A stretch of DNA of 64,000 bases. Source: Cylindrotheca closterium (lineage: Eukaryota; Bacillariophyta; Bacillariophyceae; Bacillariales; Bacillariaceae). The position numbers were made by a program, and so were the translations under genes. This document shows, in pieces, positions 11,266 through 19,514 of this stretch. A model generated the notes under the pieces. It did not search any database. It worked only from the letters and a program-made list of their open reading frames with translations, and was not told the DNA's origin. Within the stretch, counting starts at the first letter, position 1, and each line of letters begins with the position of its first letter. Location: contig CAKOGP040002091.1 in the NCBI GenBank assembly GCA_933822405.4, forward strand, positions 429,889 through 493,888. Direction: 5' to 3'.

Positions 11266-11820
11266 ATGTCCTATCCAACATCTGTATCCGATGCGGCCAT
11301 GGAATTCCTCATGACTGAGGTTCTACGATACGTGGAAGAATCTACTCCTAAAGAAGGTGAGACTGAAGAGCAAGCAATTTTTGCCAAGGAAATGGCCGCT
11401 GCCAAGATGGAACGCATGGGGTTTTCCGTAGGGTATCGGTTGTGCGAGCGCATGGCTCAAAATCGAACCTTCTCGGCAGGTGGCAAAGATCCAAGCATGG
11501 CCGTGGCTGCAGCTCAATTGGAAGCTGTCAAGTTTTTGTGTAAAGAAATCTGGATGGAAGTTTTCAGAAAGCAAATAGACAAATTGCAAACCAATCACCG
11601 GGGTGTTTTTGTATTGAAGGACATGGAATTAAGGTGGCTGACTCGACTACCACCAAACACCGAGACTGCCCGTGTTACAGCAATCCAGTTATTAGCGTTT
11701 CCCTGTGGAATTATTCGAGGGTGCTTGTCCAACCTTGGCATTCCAGCTGTAGTCAGCTGTGATTTCTTGGCTGATGGTCAAAACATGTCCGCGTGTTCCT
11801 TCAACATTAAGATAAAATAA
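11266..11820 (+). CDS. TRAPPC6: TRAPP complex subunit 6 (Trs33/BET3 family), 184 residues
   Basis: Single-exon gene of the size expected for TRAPPC6/Trs33. Family features are visible: MGFSVGYRLCERMAQNR near residue 50, a central VKFLCKEIWMEVFRKQIDKL, NHRGVFVLKD, and near the end LAFPCGIIRGCLSNLGI. These match the alpha-beta plait of BET3-family proteins. In characterised eukaryotes this subunit heterodimerises with Bet3/TRAPPC3 in the core of TRAPP, the exchange factor for Rab1/Ypt1 in ER-Golgi and Golgi traffic. The product would be cytosolic and peripheral to Golgi membranes. No signal peptide or membrane segment is present. Confidence 0.9.
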   Translation: MSYPTSVSDAAMEFLMTEVLRYVEESTPKEGETEEQAIFAKEMAAAKMERMGFSVGYRLCERMAQNRTFSAGGKDPSMAVAAAQLEAVKFLCKEIWMEVFRKQIDKLQTNHRGVFVLKDMELRWLTRLPPNTETARVTAIQLLAFPCGIIRGCLSNLGIPAVVSCDFLADGQNMSACSFNIKIK

Positions 11821-12295
11821 ACAACATTGATGAGTATTCTCAATTGCAATATGTAAAATAATAATCATGGTACATGCAACACTTTTTCGAAGCTTTATAC
11901 TTATTCTTCAAATCTAAGCAAACAGCATATATCTCACAAGCTGAAATGGACTTGATGTATACTTGCATACAATTTTGCTACCATTTCACAGACAACAGCG
12001 AAAGAGCGGACTATGCTTCAAACACAAAAGTTGCCAATCAAAGAAAAGAGCAGTTCTCCTACGTTTCAAAACTTGCGGTTGATTAGCCATAGCGTTACTT
12101 TTTCGCCTAGATTCCTTCAAGATTGTTCAGCTTGGTCCACCCGAACTCCTTCATCTTGTTCCGAAAAAGCATATTTGAGTTCAAAGCAAGTCTACCTCTT
12201 GCTACCCTCTTACAATGAGAGTCGAAAGCTTGAATCGCTTTGAAAGATCAATGAACACCTCCATTATTCTTTGCTTCTTTTGCCAAAATCATATC
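11821..12295. other. Convergent intergenic region, 475 bp
   Basis: Lies between the 3' ends of TRAPPC6 (plus) and the UBA gene (minus). Only short frames without family features are present. I see no repeat or RNA gene; it is probably 3' untranslated sequence. Confidence 0.5.
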
Positions 12296-13120
12296 CTAGT
12301 TCATTTGAAGAGGATACATGTCAAAACTATTGTACATCATTGCCATCATTTCAGGAATGTCTGGGCCCAACTCGGTTGGTGGAAATATTGCTTGGAGGCT
12401 TAAAAGTAACGAAGCAAGATTGGGATGTGGCTTGGCGTATGACCCATCGGCTCCAAGATGAGCCGCCCGTGGATGCGAATCAATCAACCAGTGTGCGCTA
12501 TTGCTACCGGACACTGGTAGGCACACCAAGACTGTTTCAGGAGTTTTGGTGATCAAAACGGCAATATATGCATTAGATTGACCCTGTTGCTCTTGTTGAA
12601 TCCCTTCCAGCAACGCTTGCATGCCCATTGGATGAAAGGAGTCACTACTCAAGATTCCTTGTCGAATACCTCCACGCACTGACAGTGGAAAGCATTTCCC
12701 TTGGTCCTTCTGCAAAACTTCTTCGGCTGACAAATGCTCCACAGGAGATGCAGAAGAAAGCGTTTGGTAATTCTGAACCCCATTCATGATCATGTTTTGC
12801 AAAAATTCAGCATTCAGAGCCACACTACCACCACCAGAGAGTTTAAGAAAGTCTGTCGCCGCCGTCAAGGCGATGCAAGTGCAAGCTGAACGCCCATTGT
12901 CCACACTGTATTGGCTCGTAGGACATACAATCATATCTCCAACATCCGCTGCCGAGGGCGAAGCGGCACTGCTTGAAGACGGAGCTGCTGGAGCTGGAAT
13001 CACACCCAACAAAATGTTGACTGCAGTTTCCACATTTCCATTGGCACTAGCAAGAGCCTGTCGTGAGCTCGGCTCGTCGAAGCCCATTGCAGTGAGTTGC
13101 GAGATATCGCCGCTAGACAT
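12296..13120 (-). CDS. UBA-domain protein with putative papain-like peptidase region, 274 residues
   Basis: Single-exon minus-strand gene. Residues about 5-40 are a UBA domain (ISQLTAMGFDEPSSRQALA, then GNVETAVNILL), a ubiquitin-binding fold. A Ser/Ala/Pro linker follows, then a globular domain (about 65-270). This has a candidate nucleophile in NGRSACTCIAL (near residue 80) and a candidate base in HWLIDSHPR (near residue 215). A Cys followed about 130 residues later by an Asp-Ser-His motif fits a papain-like fold, so a deubiquitinase is a reasonable guess with the UBA recruiting substrate. I do not recognise the exact family. It shares a divergent promoter region with the LYRM7-like gene. 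Confidence 0.6.
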   Translation of the reverse strand: MSSGDISQLTAMGFDEPSSRQALASANGNVETAVNILLGVIPAPAAPSSSSAASPSAADVGDMIVCPTSQYSVDNGRSACTCIALTAATDFLKLSGGGSVALNAEFLQNMIMNGVQNYQTLSSASPVEHLSAEEVLQKDQGKCFPLSVRGGIRQGILSSDSFHPMGMQALLEGIQQEQQGQSNAYIAVLITKTPETVLVCLPVSGSNSAHWLIDSHPRAAHLGADGSYAKPHPNLASLLLSLQAIFPPTELGPDIPEMMAMMYNSFDMYPLQMN

Positions 13121-13418
13121 TATTGACAGAGAGTGAAGATGCGATAGCTGTATTGACTGTCTTGGAGAGTATATGTACGTCTCCAGAGATTTGCGGTCTT
13201 CTATATAGTGGTGAAGATTTTCGAAACGAAATGAAATGAATGAATCATTCGATTCATTCGAATGCTCTTTTCACGGGGAGACGCGATAGACGACAGACGT
13301 TGTTGACCTCATTCTTCATGTCCATTGCACCTACTAGTACGACTGCACTATCAGCTTCCATTTTACTGCTGATAAAGTACCGTTTCACCAAGTAACAAAT
13401 TGATACTTCACTACAACA
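13121..13418. promoter_or_regulatory. Divergent promoter region with a 9 bp palindrome
   Basis: Lies between the UBA gene (minus) and the LYRM7-like gene (plus). The 9 bp arms at 13238-13246 and 13251-13259 (GAATGAATC / GATTCATTC) form a perfect inverted repeat with an ATTC loop. A TATATA-like word is at 13202. A role as a protein-binding site is inference. Confidence 0.4.
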
Positions 13419-13943
13419 ATGTCTGTCGCTAGATCACGAGTATTATCTGGATTCCGTCGGTTGAACAGAGCCCGGATTCAACTGTTCACAGGAGACGATC
13501 ACGCCATTCAAGTTTCCCGCATGCAAATGCGTGCTGAATTTGAACGAAACAAGGCAGTGGCCACATCTGGACCCGAATTTGAAGCAATGGTGGCAGGAAT
13601 TGATGAAGCTGCTGATATGCTCCGTCACGAGATCGTTCGTGGAGACCTCAACGCAGATACTGGACGATATGGTACGTGAAAGAGGTTGCACAGTTTGAAA
13701 AATTTCAATGAATTTTCAGAGAAGGATGTTATAGGTTCATTGTCATGGATTCATTACATCTCAACCTCTCTTTATTCTCTTACACTTCGATTCAAAACAG
13801 ACGTCAAGATCAAGAGAGAGCATGTCAAGGGATCTGACACTGGAGAAACCAAGCCGCAAGTCGAGCCTATCACAGAAGAAACCGTCCGAAGGATGGAGAA
13901 TCCTGGTGCCGTTGAGGTATGCAAATCATCTGGAAAGTCATAA
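13419..13943 (+). CDS. LYRM7/Mzm1-like complex III assembly factor, 131 residues
   Basis: Two exons, 13419..13671 and 13801..13943, with a 129 bp intron (donor gtacgt, acceptor aaacag). The N-terminus has the LYR-type layout: VLSGFRRLNRARIQLFTGDD, then MRAEFERNKAV, then a helix ending LRHEIVRGDLN. This is close in shape to LYRM7/Mzm1, where the motif is also degenerate. In yeast and animals that protein is a mitochondrial-matrix chaperone for the Rieske Fe-S subunit before its insertion into complex III. The C-terminal 45 residues are hydrophilic and not typical of the family. A gtatgc word near 13917 could be an alternative donor, but reading on reaches a stop in frame. Confidence 0.75.
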
Positions 13944-14241
13944 AGTGTTAAGATTGTAGATATGAATACACCTTTGTGCATCCCAGTTTTCTAGTCCGTC
14001 TATTCGTTTGAATCATTATCTTTCTGAGATGAGCTACCATATGGCTTAGCCCTCGAGCTTACGTTCGATCATGAAAGCGCGGGATGTTACAGTGCTCTTC
14101 GCATTTTGGATGCTGAAACATGCAGGAAGCACTAAAAGTCCCAATAGCCCTAGCGCCACTGTCATGTTGCTGTATTGGCATCTGGCATCCATTAGGAAAG
14201 TCTTCTGAGCAGAAGAAAGTCAGAATGGCGNNNNNNNNNNT
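13944..14241. other. Intergenic stretch containing a 10 bp gap
   Basis: 298 bases from the LYRM7-like stop to the first readable codon of the recombinase. The run of N at 14231-14240 interrupts the recombinase upstream part. Between 13944 and 14230 I see no open frame that joins convincingly to the recombinase, so sequence may be missing or rearranged at the gap. Confidence 0.5.
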
Positions 14242-14998
14242 GGTGAACCAGATCCAACCGTAACCTTCCTTGGAAAGACACATTCTGTCTATGATTGGAC
14301 CCGTCTCGGTATCTTCACTGGCTTTCGGGCTAGCGAATATTCTCAAGGCGACTTGGGTCGTGGAAAATTATTCAACAAGATTCCAGACCAACATGACGTT
14401 CCCAAACAGTTCCGAGGCATGCCTCTTGCAATGATGGCTCAGGACTTTCGCTTCTTTGACAAGCACTATGTGTTAATCCCACACAAACATTTGATCACAC
14501 GGTATAAACGTGGTGATGTTGTGTGGCTTGAACTTCGATGGAAATATGATAAGAGCTCTTTCAACTTTGTGAAGAAACGCTTCAAAATCACAGGCCATCC
14601 TATCTACTGTCCCGTGGATGCCGCTGTCTGCATCATTCATCGGTCGACTCTTCTTGGTGTTCCCACCGCCTATCCTGTTGGCGTTTGGGGTTCCAACACC
14701 TCATCTTATCGCTTCTTGAAATCTAGGGAGGTTTCTGAGGTGATGCGCGGTTCGGTTGATATGGCATATCCCGACCCAAACCACTATTTGCGGATTAACC
14801 GCCATCTTATTGTTCCTCATTCCAACCGTGTCACCGCCGCAGTGTGCTTACAAAAAGGTGGAGCCAATAATGACGAAATCGCGTTCCGATTACGCTGGCT
14901 TCCGAGCTCTGTGCCCACCTACCTTCGCGACTGCTTCCAATCTATTGGTGACACGCTTGAGCGAACAATTCAAGGAGCGCTGAAGTTGACATTTTCTT

Positions 14999-15029
<31 letters not shown>

Positions 15030-15030
15030 G
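14242..15030 (+). CDS. Tyrosine recombinase catalytic domain, 5'-truncated at an assembly gap (mobile-element remnant)
   Basis: The frame is open from the first base after the gap to the stop at 15030 (262 residues). The catalytic pattern of tyrosine recombinases is visible. Box I Arg is in LGIFTGFRASEYS (R29, codon at 14326). Box II is HSNR at residues 193-196, followed by GGANNDEIAFRLRW with Trp 219 and SVPTYLRD with Tyr 227. The R-to-W and W-to-Y spacings (23 and 8) resemble lambda integrase (22 and 9). In this superfamily the Tyr attacks DNA and the Arg/His activate it. Eukaryotic carriers include Cryptons and DIRS-like elements; which applies cannot be told without the 5' part. The protein ends in a Ser run from a (TCT)n tract. 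The core-binding domain is missing, so activity is uncertain. Confidence 0.75.
14997..15027 (+). repeat. (TCT)n microsatellite
   Basis: About ten TCT/TCC units encode the polyserine end of the recombinase frame, immediately before its stop. Trinucleotide length variation here would not shift the frame. Confidence 0.9.
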
Positions 15031-15164
15031 ATCCTCCTTTTCCTTCCGACCTTTCTTCCTTTTCCTGCTTTCTTCCTGTTTCTTCTTTGTTTCTTCTATG
15101 GTGCTTCGTGTGTTGTGGTGGTTGGTTGATTACACCATGATCATCAACTTTTGGTAGGCAAGCA

Positions 15165-15201
15165 AGTCTTTGATATTCCGCGAAGCGGAATATCAAAGAC
15201 T
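15165..15201. repeat. Perfect hairpin, 17 bp arms, GAA loop
   Basis: Arms 15165-15181 and 15185-15201 are exact reverse complements around a GAA triloop. The tip reads GCGAAGC, a DNA mini-hairpin known for unusual thermal stability. It lies 135 bp downstream of the recombinase stop. Confidence 0.9.
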
Positions 15202-15204
15202 GGC

Positions 15205-15240
15205 CTTTTGGAACCGCACGCTTCGCGCGCAATCCAAAAG
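15205..15240. repeat. Second hairpin with TTC loop
   Basis: Outer arms CTTTTGGA (15205-15212) and TCCAAAAG (15233-15240) enclose an inner stem CGC-TTC-GCG at 15219-15227. The inner tip is the complement of the GCGAAGC tip of the hairpin three bases to the left, so the two tips are mirror-related. Confidence 0.75.
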
Positions 15241-15335
15241 ACCAGCTTCACACCACAACCCACCAGAGTCACACCAAGAAAGAATCCCTCACGGAAGAAA
15301 CCAGGCGGCAGGCGCCAGTTGGCTATCTTCGATAG

Positions 15336-15448
15336 TGGATGACACTCCAAAATCATTATCCAAATCATTCACGACCATACAGTAGCTACTTGTTTTCACA
15401 AGCTTCCTCATAGCGAACGACAAATGAAACTGAGGACGGGAGACAAAG
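15336..15448. repeat. Direct repeat A, copy 1 (113 bp)
   Basis: Matches 16623-16735 with about four substitutions and no length change. Non-coding as far as I can see. Confidence 0.9.
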
Positions 15449-16046
15449 AATAGATTGATGATGACAGCTGCCGGAGGCAGTTGGCAATTTTGATGTGTTT
15501 TTCTTGTAATCCAACGAGGTGAAACCACAGTGCTGGCGAGCCTTGTTACCCAAAACCGAGCCATCAAATGAAGAAGAAGACAAGATATGAACTGAAGCAG
15601 AGGAAGATACATACGTTTCGCCAACAATCTACCGCTGTGGGGGCTGAAACGAACAAGGTGGATACTACTGGAGTCGGTGTTGCGCGCAAGGGGAATAATA
15701 TTGTCTTGCTATCTCCTTGCTCATTGGCTTCGAAGATCGGCATGAGCGCTGCCGTCCACTGTGCAGACTAAAAGAAATGAGAATATCTGAGATTTCCAGA
15801 CGACGAAGCGGATGGAGGCAAACTCTTGCCAGCAAATGGAATGCGGTTGTTTTGTGAATCTTCTATTTGGCTTGCAAATCAGCATGGGCACTGCCTGTCA
15901 TCAACTGAGCAGAGTGAAAGAAATCAGAACTGGGGAGCTTTCAGGCGAATTATGTGAGATACCAAGAATGCACAACATATGAAGGAACTTGCGACTGTAG
16001 CTGATGCAATACAAGGTTTCAGTGGTAGCAGCAGCAATTGCTTGGC

Positions 16047-16507
16047 GACAATTCTCCAATGATTGATACCTACAAGCCAGCATGCTTCCTCAAAATGGCG
16101 CTCGAAGATGATACATGGAAGAGTACTGTGGAATGTGACAACCCGCCTGGCAAATCAAATATGACGAAAACCTACAGATCATGGCTGAATGTTTGGTGTG
16201 CATTGTTGCTTGTTGCACCGTCACCAGGAATAAGAATGACCAGGTTTCCAGTTGTATCTAGGCAACAACCTCCTCCCATGACATCCACAACAAGGGAGAA
16301 TACAATATATTAACATTCGACTACAAAATTCGATCTAATTCTAAGCCAGTGTAGAGTTGAATTGTCATTGTGGTGAGGTTTGGCTATTTGAATATCGTCG
16401 TCTGCACTTCGATCGTCCAATTCATGTTTAGCGTGAAAGTACTTTGATAGGTCCAAATCCACGCTAAACATTCACGCTAAACAAGGTCACAGCACCGCAC
16501 CGTTGCC
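16047..16507. repeat. Direct repeat B, copy 1 (461 bp)
   Basis: The same length as 16738-17198, with about three visible substitutions (one creates a stop in the short frame inside copy 2). The short frame in it (from 16038 in copy 1) shows no family signal. The right part holds the motif TGTTTAGCGTGAA at 16425-16437 and its reverse complement TTCACGCTAAACA at 16471-16483, plus CACGCTAAACA at 16460-16470. Confidence 0.9.
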
Positions 16508-16575
16508 GTAATGGGCATAAATTCGGTGCTATGACCTTGCACGTAAAACTATTTGGCGGAGCGACCGAAGGTCGC
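16482..16575. repeat. Palindromic cluster at the right end of B copy 1
   Basis: A 16 bp imperfect inverted repeat (one mismatch) pairs 16482-16497 with 16524-16539. A perfect 6 bp stem GCGACC-GAA-GGTCGC follows at 16561-16575, again with a GAA loop. The right arm and the small hairpin lie outside repeat B and are absent after copy 2. Confidence 0.75.
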
Positions 16576-16622
16576 GAGGCCCATGATCAGATGCCCCAAA
16601 GTAACCCGGATATACAAGATGA

Positions 16623-16735
16623 TGGATGACACTACAAAATCGTTAACCAAATCATTCACGACCATACAGTAGCTACTTGTTTTCACAAGCTTCCTCATAG
16701 CGAACGACAAATGAAACTGAGGATGGGAGACAAAG
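16623..16735. repeat. Direct repeat A, copy 2 (113 bp)
   Basis: Second copy of the 113 bp unit at 15336-15448. Here it is followed almost directly (2 bp) by repeat B copy 2, whereas copy 1 is separated from B by 598 bp. Confidence 0.9.
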
Positions 16736-16737
16736 GG

Positions 16738-17198
16738 GACAATTCTCCAATGATTGATACCTACAAGCCAGCATGCTTCCTCAAAATGGCGCTCAAAGAT
16801 GATACATGGAAGAGTACTGTGGAATGTGACAACCCGCCTGGCAAATCAAATATGACGAAAACCTACAGATCATGGCTGAATGTTTGGTGTGCATTGTTGC
16901 TTGTTGCACCGTGACCAGGAATAAGAATGACCAGGTTTCCAGTTGTATCTAGGCAACAACCTCCTCCCATGACATCCACAACAAGGTAGAATACAATATA
17001 TTAACATTCGACTACAAAATTCGATCTAATTCTAAGCCAGTGTAGAGTTGAATTGTCATTGTGGTGAGGTTTGGCTATTTGAATATCGTCGTCTGCACTT
17101 CGATCGTCCAATTCATGTTTAGCGTGAAAGTACTTTGATAGGTCCAAATCCACGCTAAACATTCACGCTAAACAAGGTCACAGCACCGCACCGTTGCC
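16738..17198. repeat. Direct repeat B, copy 2 (461 bp)
   Basis: Nearly identical second copy of 16047-16507. Homology stops abruptly after CCGTTGCC at both 16507 and 17198. Confidence 0.9.
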
Positions 17199-17741
17199 AG
17201 AATGGCGCAAAGATTCTGAATGAACACGAAAGTTCAGCCATTAAACAAATCAGAAACTACTGTACAATTGATTTGAAAAGGACTGCCTCGCACTTTGGTC
17301 ATGACTATCTTACTTGACCAATCCCATTTTGCCAAGTAAAATACATGTATGGTTTAGTAAGGCCCGTCCGACATATCACTGACATCTGTTCTAACTTCAA
17401 CGGAAGGTGTAAGAGCATCATTGAAATTCGATAGTGAGTTTCTTTGTTGTTCAACAGCACATGATTTCTGCTTTCATTCATTGTAATTGCCATGTTGCAG
17501 TTTGTGTTGTTTCTACGACCAGGTTTCCAATGATCAAACCCGTATCAAAATCAAGAATCATGATGCAAATTTAGGTTCTAAGATCTTGTAGTTTCAGACG
17601 ATGTATCTTGTGTTCAATATGAAAGTTGTATTTTACAGTTTAACAGTAGATACTGCATTATTGATTTCTTTCTATTCCCATATGTAAGTGTAGTAGTGTG
17701 CAGTTTGATGTGTAGTGAGTGTAGTGTAGTCCATCCCTCGA

Positions 17742-18662
17742 TCATATGCTGACAGATCTTGGAGAAGTACCGACTTCGTGGTTAGTTTCCGAGAATTTGG
17801 CAGTGTCATTGACAGTATCGTCTTCGACATCATCCGCAGTGAAATGCATGTCCATTGGTTCCACACCATTGATGGATTCATACAAATTGATGCGGACAGC
17901 CCGAAGTTCTGTCGCGTCGACATTGGCCAATCGGCAGACCGATTGATCAAAGTCCTTGACAAAGGCCGCGTTGGTAGACACGGATTCCACTGCATTGAGG
18001 AGAGACGCAATACCAATCGAAGAGGCTGATAGAATGGAGAATTGATAAGTTTCCATGGCCAGTTCGAGCTGAAACTTGGTCAAGTCCATGATGGCTTGAC
18101 GCTCGTCTCCGTCCATAAGGTGAACTGGAACAAGATCGAGAATCTTGGAAACAAAGGACATGGGAGTGGGTGGGTTCATTCTCCATTCGAGGGCACGGAG
18201 CATTCGCACTTCCATTGCTTCGACAGCTTGTGGACTATGTGCGCCTTGGCTGAGGTTTGCAATCAGCTGAGGATCCATGGCTTCGTGTTCGTGAATTTTG
18301 ACAGTCGTGTAAAGCGCTGTCATGACAGCCAGCTGATATTGGCTGCGGTCAAAGAGGACGGAGAAGCCATCTGTGGTGCACATGAAACGATCCAAGCAGT
18401 TCATGGCAATATCTACAGTCTCAGTGTTGTAGCCACAGTAGGAAGCGATCTCTTTACCCCACTTTTGCATGATCACTCGGCACTGCGCGTCTACGGGGGG
18501 ATCTTCCACGGTGACACTCGCAGGCAATCGAGAAAGATAATCAGATACAGTGTAGGCATTCTCTTCTTGGCGACGCATCACCTCAATGGTGGCAAGGGTC
18601 TCATCAATGGATACAGTATTGTTGTTCATGCTTTCGCTGTTGTCTACGGAACTCATGCTCAT
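17742..18662 (-). CDS. Cyclin (diatom-type), 306 residues
   Basis: Single-exon minus-strand gene. Residues about 35-160 form an N-terminal cyclin box: CRVIMQKWGKEIASYCGYN, VDIAMNCLDRFM, YQLAVMTALYTTVKIHE, ending MLRALEWRMNPPTPMSFVSK. A second helical region (about 165-250) resembles the C-terminal cyclin fold. The MQKWGKEIASYC variant in place of the usual MR.ILVDW helix, and the short size, fit the expanded diatom-specific cyclins (dsCYC). Family knowledge: those link nutrient or light status to the cell cycle through CDKs. The C-terminal tail is acidic and Ser/Thr-rich. No destruction box is obvious. The upstream region contains a 10 bp palindrome. Confidence 0.8.
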   Translation of the reverse strand: MSMSSVDNSESMNNNTVSIDETLATIEVMRRQEENAYTVSDYLSRLPASVTVEDPPVDAQCRVIMQKWGKEIASYCGYNTETVDIAMNCLDRFMCTTDGFSVLFDRSQYQLAVMTALYTTVKIHEHEAMDPQLIANLSQGAHSPQAVEAMEVRMLRALEWRMNPPTPMSFVSKILDLVPVHLMDGDERQAIMDLTKFQLELAMETYQFSILSASSIGIASLLNAVESVSTNAAFVKDFDQSVCRLANVDATELRAVRINLYESINGVEPMDMHFTADDVEDDTVNDTAKFSETNHEVGTSPRSVSI

Positions 18663-19514
18663 GGTGGAAGCTTTTTGGTTTCGGAGTCTCTATGGATATT
18701 TTGATAGTTTTTGTGGAACACTGCATGCTTCGCTAGAAAGACTGCTTCCGACTTCTCGAACGTGTTCCTTTCGTGATTCGCCCACGCACGTCGGTTTTCC
18801 ACGTACTTTCGTCGTACTGGTGCTCTGGCGATGATCGGAACCGAGCCCAACGCGTTGCGAATGGAAATCACGAACCACTTTACGTGTGCGAACCAATAGT
18901 GAGGGCAAGTGAAGGTAGGGTATGGTACTTTCTTGTACGTACCATACCAGTGCGACTGCCGAAGTTTTATTTCGTGTTTGCCCCGAGCGAGAGAGACATT
19001 GTGCGACGTCACGCCATGTGGAAATCGTCAGCAGAATATGTTCTTTCAACGGTCCCATAGGACTTTGCGTGCCGGCAGTTTACAACGGTGGATCAACACT
19101 CCGCACATCGCCCTTGCAAAAGTCATTGAGACAAATTGCGCAAAGCTTCGTTGGACGCGAGAGATTATGTAAAGTCATTCTAACGACAAATTGAGCAGGA
19201 TGCATTTTTGATTTTTCAATACCGACTAGTGCGGGAATGACTCCTGCCACGTGAATCCTGCGTGAGTTTCGGTCTTTCAGCAAACACGATTGAATATTGT
19301 CGCAGCCGAAAACTTCACCGGAAAAGTGATCACGACTGATTGTCCAATGCAAATGCAGGATATATATGAGGTTCACGAGCTTGAATAGCCCCTTTATTGT
19401 CACCCGATTACTAGTAACCAGCTACTATCTAGATATAGCAGCTTAATACAATACCCTAATCAGGGCTGTAGCCAGTACATGCAATAATTACTGGATTTTC
19501 AATGGATGACAGGA
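18663..19514. promoter_or_regulatory. Upstream region of the cyclin with inverted repeat
   Basis: 852 bp between the cyclin start and the 3' end of the first TPR repeat unit. GGTATGGTAC at 18919-18928 and GTACCATACC at 18939-18948 are perfect inverted arms with a 10 bp spacer. The part from about 19100 to 19514 is a diverged relative of 21857-22218, for example an identical ATGCAAATGCAGGATA at 19347-19362 and 22072-22087. I see no gene here. Confidence 0.6.

Larger units (their letters stand above)
15031..17741. other. Gene-poor accessory region, 2.7 kb
   Basis: Apart from the hairpins and direct repeats listed separately, this region has only short frames without family features. The 598 bp at 15449-16046 is present once only, between repeat A and repeat B of the first unit. 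17199-17741 is unique AT-rich sequence leading to the 3' end of the cyclin gene. I see no complete gene. Confidence 0.7.

Noticed and set aside
14059..14346. Minus-strand frame across the 10 bp gap
   Set aside because: It crosses N bases and overlaps the recombinase catalytic region, which has clear motifs on the plus strand.
16038..16914. Short similar frames in both copies of repeat B (16038-16313, 16711-16914)
   Set aside because: They are short, without family features, and one substitution introduces a stop in copy 2. Treated as non-coding repeat.
15336..17198. CRISPR-like array
   Set aside because: There are only two copies of long direct repeats, with no regular spacers and no cas genes. 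The genome is eukaryotic.
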